A program made the position numbers and the translations under genes. A stretch of DNA of 64,000 nt from Petrosia ficiformis. Taxonomy: Eukaryota; Porifera; Demospongiae; Haplosclerida; Petrosiidae. The notes beneath the pieces were generated by a model that did no database searches, had not been told where the DNA came from, and was given only the letters and a program-made list of their open reading frames with translations. Numbering within the stretch: the first letter of the stretch is position 1; every line of letters starts with the position of its first letter. The DNA lies in assembly GCA_947044365.1 (NCBI GenBank), contig OX345636.1:33361212-33425211 (forward strand). The letters run 5' to 3'. Positions 13,767 to 25,400 of the stretch are shown piece by piece.

Positions 13767-16700
13767 ATGGCAGAGGTACGGGATATGATTTTAGTCTAAT
13801 GTATTATTATTAAAGATTATGTACATATTTTAGGCTTCAGTCCCATCAGGGAGAGATCCTCGTAAGTTTGTAATAATTATTTATAATGATTATTATTGTG
13901 TTTCAGATGTCTATAATATGTTATGTTCATTGCTGTGTATCTAAACTGCCAGGCTGACTCGTATAATATTAGCTAAATTTGGCTGCCATTAGGACATGCA
14001 ATAGTGCAGTCGGAGGTGGGCACATTATAGGTGAATCTGATTGGTACTGTCATTTTCAAACAGTGGTCACAAATCAATAGTTGTGCATTCACTAGACCAT
14101 CCCTTTTATGTTGAGGGGCTGGCTTGTGAAACTAAGGCCAAAGGGTGATATTTCTTCTGGTTTACATATGTCACAGATATAGACCATGTTATATCTGATA
14201 CATGTATCTCATTTTACTACATAACCTGAAAATCAGAACTGAAAAATAATGGTTTGCTACCATGGCAATTGTTTGATGTGGTTAGATGTATATATTATAT
14301 AAAGCTCTGCTAGTTGGTGTACATATGCTACATGCTTAGTCTAGCTTCGCCAGACTAGTGATGGGCGATATATCGATATCTTCGATATTGGACAATATCG
14401 TTATAGTATTGTATCGAAGAATTAGAACAAACAATATTGATACAGTGACCACACCCAATTATTAATGTTAAATCACTAAATTTAATTAATTTTTATTTAA
14501 ATTATTTATTATTAATGGACATGCAGCGAGCATAAGTAGATTTGCAGCTGTAAATATCGTATTGATTTGATATCGATATCAAAGATATTTACCTTATTTT
14601 GATCGATATTGTATCGGTTTGAAAAATCAAATATCACCCATCACTAAGCCAGACCCAACCTACTATGAAGGAAAGGTGGGGTCAATCCAGTGTACTAACT
14701 TTTGCCTAGAGCGTCAAGCACCTGTAATTAATTCATAACGTATTCATACAGCTGGAAAGTAGTGCAGTGGGTTGACCAGACCCTTTTTTGTAGGTCTGGC
14801 GGTGCAAGACTACCACTTGCTGCCTGCTCAGGTGTTCAGAGTTGTATGTGGATATACCCCTTGGCACTCGGTTATACACCCAAAACCTCCTTCAAATCTG
14901 CCATATCAACCTCCTGACCATGCTTTATAAAAGCTTTTGTGAAGCCTCAGCTTTACCCAAGCACTGCACTTTCCTGTGAGACATAATGGGTTCTTTTATC
15001 GATGGATACATAAAATGAGATTGAATGCCCAAACATTTTTCAACTGGGTGAGGAGGTTTATTTTTTTACATCTATATGTTATAAAACCTGCCATTGACCA
15101 CACCCATACAAACTACAAGACTACAACACTCACCTGGTCCAAACTCAAGATGAAACGTTAGCAGAAGCTAAACACAGCTTAGCTTTGCCTTTCTGCAAGT
15201 GTATTCATTATAACACACCTACTTGTGCTATAAATGCCTCGCCCTTGGGCATATGAATTATTTTGCTTGACAAGTTCCCTTTTTGAATATTAGAGCACAT
15301 GCATATATAATTATTATCATGATAAGTGGTGTGGTCGTATAATGAGACACTTTATTACTTGATTTGTTTGCATGAAGATCTGGTGTCACGTAGCCAGTTC
15401 CTCTCTTCTAAACAAAAAAAAGAGAGAAGGTGTGGTATATAGCCATTGTATGTCTCATTCTGAGAGCTGCTGGACTTCCAGTAGACTCGCCTGGGTGTTA
15501 AAAATAGATTTACCTTAAGATACAAAAACTATTTTTTGTTATTTGCAGGAATACAGGCGAGTGTCTAAACGTTTATCCACTGGTTGTCCTGTAGCGCTCA
15601 GAACAGGACATACAATGTCTACTGTAAATACCAAACCATCTCCCTTAAGATGGGAAGGGCTGACTGCACAAGACTAAATGAAGCCCATCTGCACTTCACA
15701 CTTTGGGTGCATCTTCAAACTTAGGGTGCATCTTAACCATAACCCAACAACTTGTAATTGATTTATTAACATTGTACAGTGCAGTCATCCAAATCTCGAT
15801 TATCTGACACCTGTCACCTTCATTATCCGAACGTAAAGCTTAAAAGCCATACCTATGACTATGAAAGCCATGTGGTGATTGTGACTGCAATTTGGTAAGT
15901 GATGGACTGACCGACTGTGGCCAAAGCCCATTTCTGTCCATAATCCATAGTAATTTACAACTTAGTATAAAAGCAGGGTGGAAAGCATGATTTATCAAGA
16001 CTCTTGTTGGATCCTTTCCTTTGCTAATAAACTGAGAGTTAAAGGATTATTACACAGATTTAACCCTTATCTGTCTGAAACTCTAAGTGAGAGATAAAGA
16101 GATCATTTTGTAGGAATAATCATTTATTTTTCGTATTTGAAAAACCCAACAGCATACTTTTCCATGTTTTCTGTAAGTGACTTTTAGTGTGATTAGTTAA
16201 CGTTTCTACATGTTGCTCTCTTCTTGCTACTATTCACAGCATGTACCTGTTTTTTACTTGCCACTAGCTCTCATTAATAATCTACGTAATTAAATAATAT
16301 GTATATACACTAATACATGATATGACACTAGTATAAGTAATCACAGGTAGGGATGGGCAATATTTTGATTATTGTGATAACCGTGATTAAAATTTCCTCA
16401 TATTGTCTAAATATTACCATATCGTGGTCACAAAAATAACGATAATTGTGCCATAACTTCAGGTTTTCAGTACTATCACATCTAAATCAGTTTTTCAACA
16501 CTGTTTTCTCAACAAATAAAAGGTATCAATTTGATTGTTGAATGAAATCTACATACATATGTAAGGTAGCCAATAATTGCAGTAATCGCAATAATCGTGA
16601 TACTTGCACAGACAATATAATTGTTGACTCATATTTTCATAATCGCCCATCCCTAATCACAGGGAAAGGCCTTTAGGCCTCTAAAAAATTAATACTTTAA

Positions 16701-18971
16701 TATCTACAAGTACATGTAATAACCAAATGCTGAACAAGTTATCTCAATGTTGTATTCATTCAGCCAGATCATATACATGTGTGTATCTGCATGCATAAAC
16801 ATAAAATACTGTGTGTCTCTTATACATGTATTCTGTTTAATTCTCTCTTGTTGATAAAATTTAATACTTTTTACTTGCAGCAATAGCTGACCAGTTGAAG
16901 ATTAAAAGTGCGTTAGATGATATTGAAGATATTTGTTTGAGAAATCGAAATGCGAATGGTTTAGCTATCATAACAGGAACTACCAATGCACAAGGAATTG
17001 TTGATGATGTACAAAATATGTATAAAACCTTTCACGATCATTTAAAATTTGCTGTGCTTGCCCCAGTTAATCCTTCTTATGATTCCTTAGCCTGTTTGAT
17101 ACAGGCTGTTTCACATTACGATAAATACCCTGATCGATACAGAGTTATAGCATTTTATTCTGCTGGTCATGGAGGGATTGATGAGGATGGACATCCTTAT
17201 ATAAAGGACAGTGCTGAAAACAAATTGTTTATCGAAGAGGGAATCCTGTCGCCTTTCCATCCTGACAATTCTCCTAATCTTGGCGATCGAAAGCGTTTAT
17301 TTTTCTTCGATTGCTGCTTGAGTTATGCTGACGATGAGAGTATCAAGAACCATCACAGTATGAGAATCCCCAGACTCAGACATTGCCTTGTTGCGTTTGC
17401 TACTTCAGTGTCTGAAAAATCTAGTGGTGACATTGGAAAGGGTGGTATCTGGACACGATATCTTCATGAGAATCTGAAAACTGATGCTAGTCTTACTTCC
17501 ATTCTTGACAAGACTAATGAACAAGTAGTGAAGGAAACACAGGAAGGAAAAGTTCAGGGACCTCATTATGTATCTGGTATTGGCCCCATCAATCTAAGAG
17601 GTAAACAGTGAGTGTTTTATAATTGTATACAAAGGTTATTTGTCATGATGTATTATTATTCATATATTGCAGTTTGCATGTGGTATATGTATTCAGATAC
17701 ATTTGGTTTTTGGCTAGTCAGGTATTGTCTCACATATATTATAGTATGGTAAGTCTGTAACGAATACTGCTCTTTGGAATTTCAATACTCACTGCTTTAC
17801 AAACAAATACTCGAATATTAGCTTGCTTACTCATCTTAAACTGTTTGAATTGTGTCTTGCAGAATATTAAGTATTAGCTCAAAATATTGCTGTAAGTAGT
17901 TGCAATAGATGTTTGTAACATCAACCACTGTGTTTTTATTGTCTGTTCTCTGATCTACAAGCCTTGAAAACCAGTAACACGAAGCAAGAAACCTCTCTGC
18001 CATTATTTAATTGTATGAGTTTTGTTTCTGTGAATGCACAAACATTAAACAAATAATCGAATATGGAAAAATACATTCGAATACCAAAAATAGCAATTGA
18101 ATATCTGAATATTTCAGTATTCGTTTCAACCCTAGTATATTATTTATTTTCGAAAATATCTACATGTAGATCTGAACTTATCATTAATAGATCCGTATGA
18201 TTGCTTTCCCATGCGTTTGAAATGTGATAAGTATGTAATTTTATGTAATGATTATAATAATGTCACACATGCATTGTCATATAGTGCTAAGTAAGGTGGG
18301 GCATTCTTGAGTTTTCATAGTGTGGTCATAGTTGTGACAAATAAATTTCCCTTTACTACAAACTATAATTTTCATTTATATAGATTTAAATCCCAGTTTA
18401 TCATCTGAACCTGAACCACAAGAGGTTCCACCGGCACCTAAACAAACGTCATCTCCAAACCCAAGTAAGAGTTATATTTTGAAACCTTATCATCATATAT
18501 ATTTTGTCATCTACATTCAAAAACAAGCACATTCCCTTAAAATAATGAAATATATGTTGCATGATTTTTAGGAAGTTGTACATCAAAGCTTTTCTTTACA
18601 AATTGCTTTTGTTTATATTTTCAGGTGGTGTGGAGGACTTTATATTGAACAAGACCCCACAGCGACAAGATGTTTTTAAACTGCTTAAGAGTAAATCAAC
18701 TAAATGGGATGATATTGCAAGGGAATTACGTGTTGATAGCAAGAGGCGTGAGGAATTACGAAAAGATGTTAGCATTAATAGTGATAAGAAACTAGAAGAA
18801 GTGTTAACCACGTGGATTGATTCAGAGACTACACCAGTGACATGGAAAACTGTTATTGAAAAACTCGATGAAGAACTTGCATTAAAAAAAATGGCAAAAG
18901 ACGTTAAGAAATATTTAAAAAGACAAGACGTAGTTGAGAAGTATTCGGAGATGGATGACTATGAACCTTAG
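13767..18971 (+). CDS. gene A: caspase-like peptidase + C-terminal death domain
   Basis: Exons 13767-13775 (MAE), 13834-13861, 16881-17600, 18384-18464, 18625-18971 join in phase to 394 residues. The start was chosen because gene B on the other strand begins the same way (MAEK, then a 25-nt exon ending CCTC|GTAAG). Residues about 14-252 form a C14 caspase-like domain with FYSAGHGG (His109, codon 17168-17170) and FFFDCC (Cys158, codon 17315-17317). These motifs are of the metacaspase/paracaspase kind rather than QACRG of animal caspases. A short Pro-rich linker leads to a death domain at about 291-375 (WDDIAREL, LEEVLTTWID). Catalytic residues are present, so an active peptidase recruited through its C-terminal death domain is plausible. 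The order, peptidase first and death domain last, is the reverse of initiator caspases. Substrate is unknown. Confidence 0.88.
14356..14646. mobile_element. hAT-type MITE (TAGTGATGGGCGATA ends)
   Basis: Starts TAGTGATGGGCGATAT and ends ATATCACCCATCACTA. The flanks CGCCAGAC and AGCCAGAC agree at 7 of 8 bases, a hAT-like target duplication. The interior is rich in TATCGATATC-type palindromes. It lies in the 3-kb intron of gene A (13862-16880). Confidence 0.85.
14647..16347. other. remainder of gene A second intron
   Basis: Unique-looking intron sequence with no supported exon. A phase-compatible open segment at 15549-15677 follows a good acceptor, but it has no counterpart in gene B and is not used in the model. 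Confidence 0.5.
16348..16655. mobile_element. hAT-type MITE, copy 2, with perfect 8-bp duplication
   Basis: Starts TAGGGATGGGC and ends GCCCATCCCTA. The 8-base sequence ATCACAGG lies immediately on both sides (16340-16347 and 16656-16663). The interior is the inverted relative of copy 1 at 7505-7823. It is intronic in gene A. Confidence 0.92.
17751..18135. mobile_element. probable MITE in gene A intron
   Basis: AACGAATACTG near the left end is inverted as CAGTATTCGTTT near the right end, which finishes CCCTA like the hAT-type elements here. The left edge is less well defined. It lies between gene A exons 16881-17600 and 18384-18464. Confidence 0.55.
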
Positions 18972-19430
18972 ACCATATGGAACCTCAATTGACTCTTCTG
19001 TGTTCTGTTCTGTAGTTGCAGTATTACGTGTATTTTTAAATATTTGTTAATGTGTTGTTTCCTTTTATTACGAGTATTTCTGTGATTTTAAAAATGAAAT
19101 CCAGGTTTTTACACAAATGTATTATGTACAGGATCAGGAATTACCCTTGGCTACAAGAATGACATGTACAGAGATGTACGAAAGGAAATATTTGTTTAGA
19201 CATAGTGTTTGAAAAGTACATGTCTCTTTCTTTTATGATTATGACATAAAATTCATAAATAATCCAGTAGTCAAAAAAATTTAATAATAAAATAAAAAGT
19301 TCTTGAAGTCAAATCACAACACACAGGTCAAACACTTCAATTATTTGTCATGAAGAGTATCAAAAGCAAATATAATTAATAACTAATAATTATAATGTGA
19401 CTATTTTTCTAAACTCATATTTACAATAGC
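18972..19430. other. convergent 3' UTR spacer between genes A and B
   Basis: 459 bp lie between the two stop codons. AATAAA on the plus strand at 19286-19296 would serve gene A; on the minus strand AATAAA at 19064-19069 or ATTAAA at 19280-19285 would serve gene B. If the plus site and the distal minus site are used, the two transcripts overlap by about 200 nt. Confidence 0.45.
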
Positions 19431-22400
19431 TTATGGTTCATAGTCATCTTTGTCAGAGTACCTTTCAACCACATCTTTTTTCTGTAAAAACTTTTTCACA
19501 TCTTTCATCATCTTTCTCAATCCAAGTTCCTCTAGCATTTCAATAATTGTATTCCATGTTACTGGTGATGTCTCAGAATCAATCCAATTTTCCAACACTT
19601 CTTCCAGCTTCCTGTCATTGCTGAACGCGACCTCCTTTCTTAAATCGTCACGTTTATTTATGTCAACTTGTAATTCTCTTGCGATATCATCCCAAGAATT
19701 TGATTTGCTTTTAAGTAGTTTAAACACATCTTCTTGTTCAGGTGATTTGTTCATTATGGAGTTACCTCCACTACCTATAAAAAATAGCTACATGTAACTA
19801 GCTGATTAAACTACGAGAGAAAATTTTGCATCTAGAAAATCCATTCCCAAATACACGATTAATTATAGTGAAAGAATACAAAGTCACTAATGCAGGTAGT
19901 TCAAAACCCATGCATGGGGTAATAGTGTGCTTAGATAGTAAGGGCCTCACCATAATATACATGTAGTCATGTACATACAAAAAGAATTTTTTTATAACTG
20001 TACTGATTACAAATTCACAATAGCTAGAATATCTGCAATAATGTTTGGATTATAATAATAAAGTGATATTCTATAACTGAATAGAGCTGCAATTATGTAA
20101 AGGTCATTCATATCCACCTTGACCTCTCCATAACTTTAGTTTAGAATAAACCAACAATCTTTTTACTAAAACCATTAACCTTCCCCATTCTTATGTCAAA
20201 TTTCCATCCATTGCTATATTATTCACTTACAGTATAATCATGTATTAACATTATGACATTAAACTACACACATCACTACATTTAAAGCCTAATTGTGAGG
20301 TGATTGTGGATGCGAACAGACTTCAGTAAAACTTTATTTTAAGCAAACACTCAATTTTCCACAAAATGAGAGATTAAAAATGAATGAGTTGTTATTCTGT
20401 TATCAATATATTGTACTCACTATCAGTTGGAGTTGCTTGTGGTGGTTTTGTCTGATGTTGGGTTTTTGGTAGAGGTTTATGAGAACCTCCAGAGACACCT
20501 ATAAAATTTAATAATGAATAAACTAATCAGTGGCCCAAATCCAAATTAATCTTAAATAATAACTGTGATCTAAAGCTTATCTATTAAAGATTATTATTCA
20601 GCCATATTGTTAATTAACCCAAACAGAGGATACCAGATTTAGTAAGTTCCTCATAAAGTAAGCAGCATTTCAACAAATGACCTTTAACTTTCCCAGTCAC
20701 AAATACATTGTAAATGTATGTATTGTACTTCATATAAAGTAAATAGTGCTATAAAGAACACTATACTCAGCTACACCAATCATATGACCCTTAAAAAATG
20801 TGTGTGTGTGTGTGTGTCATTGTCTCAAAATCTCAACACAGACATACACAGGTTTTTGGCATATGGAGCCATCCCCATGGTTGTAGGGTTTAATGTATAC
20901 ATAATATATATGATTTATATATATAATTATATATATATAATTAGATATAATTATTATAATGAAAGAGTGTGTAGGGATATCAAATCCAAAAGCACAGGAA
21001 CAGGATTGGGATGGTTCCTTAGCAACGTAATTAAACACCACTTCCACATAACAACTTGACCCTATATGACCCTTAAAACATATTAACATACTATACATAA
21101 ATTGGAAGGAAACAGATGTTCATTAGAAACCAGAACTACATGAAAAAAAGGAGAAACCAATCGAGATTAACTCTTCCAGCTATGTCCAAGTTTCATCTTT
21201 GAGTATCACCATTTCAGACAAGATTACACTTCTACAAATCTTTACATATCAGAGTAACAACTAGCATTATTACGCTGGAACAAAGTTTCCAATCTCTTTA
21301 TTTTCTATTATTTATGATAACATACATTTGTATCATACATACAATACTAACCATCAGTCATAATCTTTTCTGGTTGGCTGTCCTTTATTGGTTGGCTGTC
21401 TTGGAGCTTTGGCTGTTGATGCACTTGTAATGGTGGTTGAGTAGGTGGTGTATGAGAAACACCTAGATCAACTATAGATACGTACATATATATACATCAT
21501 AATTATGGAATAATAAAAATATAATTGGTGAACTATGTTGCTACCCTCTCCTCTCTAAGAAACAATCTTATATGCAACCCTGATGTAATATAATTTATGT
21601 ACATATATACATGTACATATATTAGCTAAAGCATGGGTGCAAGTGCTGTATGGGATATATAACATAAAGGGTGAGGTTGAGAAGCTCATACATGTGCAGC
21701 CAAGGTATAGTTGAGTGCTGTATTAAGCTTTGAGACCCCGCCCCCAGCACTTTATTTCCCAGGTACTAACTGTACTATTATATGGAGAATATAGCACTGT
21801 GAGTACCTTTGATGACTAAATTGAGATAATGATTTACACACTATGAATCCCCGATAATTTCCTGAAATTCTTATCAAATATATTATGAGTACAGTCACTC
21901 CAGATCACTGAAACATTAAACATGTCAATACTTAATAATTACAAATAATGACAAATAAATCAATACATAGATGCATGGGTCAGAACTAAATGTTTAATTA
22001 ATAACTTTGTTATACTGGAACACAGTTTCCAATCCCTTACTTTTCTATTATATATGACAACATACATGTATCATAATTATATATAATTATAATACTAACC
22101 ATCAGTCGTCATCTTTTCTGGTTGGATGACTTTTTTTGGCTGGCTGTCTTGGAGCTTTGGCTGTTGTTGCACTTGTAATGGTGGTTGCGTAGGTGGCATA
22201 TGAGAAACACCAAGATCAACTATAGATACATGTATACAATAATATTAGGTATAATTATAGAATAATAAAAATCTATCCTGCTACCCTCCTCACCAGGGAA
22301 CAAGTGTATATAGAGAAAAAAAACATCCCTATGATTGCTTTACAAATTTAAGTAAAGATAAACATATCTCTATGACTGCTTTGTGGTGTCCAGCATTCGG

Positions 22401-25400
22401 TAATCATGGCTGACTTTATCAAGCATGAAAGACAACAGCTTATTATTTTGATTATCTACTCTCCTGACCTTTCAAAGGACCTTGTAGAACTTTAGGAATA
22501 TATTTCAGGCAGAATAGCTAGCTATTAGTTCCAGTTTCTACATAAGCTACACAGATTTCTTTCTGCTGCTGTGTAGAGCTTGATCAATGATCGCGCGTTC
22601 TTTTACGCGCCACGCCCATTAATTGACCAAGCCCCCGGGAATGATGTAACTTCCTTAACTACGTATGTGGACACAAGAAAATATATATATATATTATATA
22701 TAAACATACATCGAACCCGTGGGAAAGCAATCATAGGGATGGCCCTGCGGGCCATAAAAATTTTATATGCAACCCTGATGTATATAGATATGTGTAAACA
22801 CCGATGTCAGTGCTGTATGGGATATATACTGTATCACAAGGGGTGGGGTTGAGAAGCTCATACAGTACAATGTGTAGCTGGATGCTGTATTAAGCTTTGA
22901 GACCCCACCCCCAGCACTTTATTTTCTGGTACAGCATGAGCAAAACTAGTGGTTTAACTTTAAATAGCTTATACTAGTTTGAATTGATGGACATAGCTAG
23001 CAATGGAGAAGAAGAATGAAGTATTTGGTGTACTTTTACTAAATCTGAGGTAAGCACATTGTTTTCTAATGCTGTGAACAACTTCTGGAAAATAGGATGT
23101 GATATCAACTGTACTATTATATGGAGAATATAGCACTGTCATTATCTTTGATGACTAATTTGAGATAATGATTTACAGACTATGAAGCCCTGATAATTTA
23201 TGATCCTGAAATTCTAATTAAATATATTATGAGTACAGTCACTCCAGATCACTGAAACATTAAACATGTTAGTACTTAGTACATGTGTACTTACCAATAA
23301 ATATAAATTAATCAATACATAGATGCATGGGTCAGAACTAAATATTTAATTAATAACTTTGTTATACTGGAACACAGTTTCCAATGACTTTCTTTTCTAT
23401 TATTTATGTTAACATAATTATCATAATTATATACATGTATATAATACTAACCATCAGTCGTAATCTTTTTTGGTTGGATGACTTTTTTTGGCTGGCTGTC
23501 TTGGAGCTTTGGCTGTTGTTGAACTTGTAATGGTGGTTGCGTAGGTGGCATATGAGAAACACCAAGATCAACTATAGATACAAGTAAAAGTCGTGTATAC
23601 ATTATAATTATGTATAATAATAAAATACAATTGGTGAACTATGCTGCTACCCTCTCCTCACTATATGCAACCCTGATGTAATATAATATGTGTTAGTTAA
23701 ATCACCAGTGCGAGATCTATATCAGATATATAATCATTCACCATGCCCATGCAAGCATGAGGTGACTATAAATCTGTAATTACTATAATGACTATTCAAG
23801 CCATACTTCTTGCTCTGCGCAGGTACATTTAATTGTGACCACGAGTCACAAAGGTGAAGGTCAAACCGCCATGTTACATGGGAAAGGCTCTGTGTCAAAC
23901 AGCAAAGACAACACTGATCATACGTAAGAAGTGTAGGTTGTTACTGTCATCGAAACTTGAAGAATACTCGATTTGTGGCTGAAACAGACAATACCCTCAT
24001 TGCCATTAGTAGTACATGTATAGCCGGTGACTAATTTAAGATAATTACTACAGAAACACTGATAATTTATGTCCTGATTTTTGTTATCAAAGTACACTCA
24101 ACACTAGATTACTCAAACATCAATACTTACCAATAATTACAAATAAATCAATACATAGATGCATGGGTCAGAACTAAATGTTTAATAACTTTGTTATGCT
24201 GGAACACAGTTTCCAATCCCTTACTTTTCTATTATGTATGATAACATATCATAATTATATATAATGTACATGTATATATATACTAACCATCAGTCGTAAT
24301 CTTTTCTGGTTGGATGACTTTTTTTGGCTGGCTGTCTTGGAGCTTTGGCTGTTGTTGCACTTGTAATGGTGGTTGCGTAGGTGGCATATGAGAAACACCA
24401 AGATCAACTATAGATACAAGTAAAAGTCGTGTATACATTATAATTATGTATAATTATAGAATAATAAAAATATAATTGGTGAACTATGCTGCTACCCCTT
24501 CTGGCAATCCTGACAAAATATAATGTGTTAGCTAAATCACAAGTGTGAGTTCTATATCAGATCTTTAATCATTCACCATGCCCATGCAAGCATGAGGTGA
24601 CTATAAATCTGTAATTACTATTCAAGCCATACTTCTTGCTCTGCACATGCTCATTCAATTTTGACCACAAGTCGCAAAGGTCAAAGCGCCATGTTACATG
24701 GGAAAGGCTCTGTGTCAAATAACAAAGAAAACACTGATCATATGTAAAGTGTAGGTTGTTTTCATCATCGAAAAGAATAATTGATTTGTGGCTAAAACAG
24801 ACAACACTCTCATTGCCATTAGTAAGTACATGTATAGCCGATGACAGATAATGGTTTACAGACTACAGAAACACTAATAATTTATGTCCTGAAGTTTCTA
24901 TCAAAGTACACTCAACACTAGATCACTGAAACATAAAACATATCAATACTTAATACTAATTGACAAATAAATCAGTACATAGATACATGGTCAGAGCTAC
25001 ATGTATTGTTTACCTTTTAGATAAACAGAACCAATTATACTCGACTCCCAAACTGGAACTTCTTTTCCATCTGTGTCATTATCCACTTGTTCATAAGTTC
25101 TGGTAAGGACATCAGTAATTGATGCATTGGTTTTCACGTATTCTTGGAAGTACTGTGTCCATCTACTTTCCTTTTCATACCCTGTGTATGAAACAAGGCA
25201 CTGTCCAAAATCTGGGACCTTGGTCTTTGGACGCTTTGGCAGATTTAGTGGTTTGTTTCGAAAACCCTGGCGTTCACTTGTGCAACAATCGAAAAAGAAA
25301 AGACGAGATCGTTCACCAAGATGTCTAGCATTCACTGGTTGGAAAGGAGACACAATGCCTTCCTGAATAAAAAGTTTATTCTCTGCTTCATCTCTAATGA

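Noticed and set aside
13710..13775. Extra coding exon of NCKAP1
   Set aside because: Its frame is open, but the segment ends with the ATGGCAGAG start that matches gene B's first exon, so it fits better as 5' UTR plus first codons of gene A.
15549..15677. Phase-compatible terminal exon after AG, 42 codons, that could end NCKAP1 or gene A
   Set aside because: NCKAP1 already ends in a well-placed short exon at 13332-13376, gene B has no equivalent, and using it would cut gene A off before its peptidase domain. Left as a possible alternative end only.
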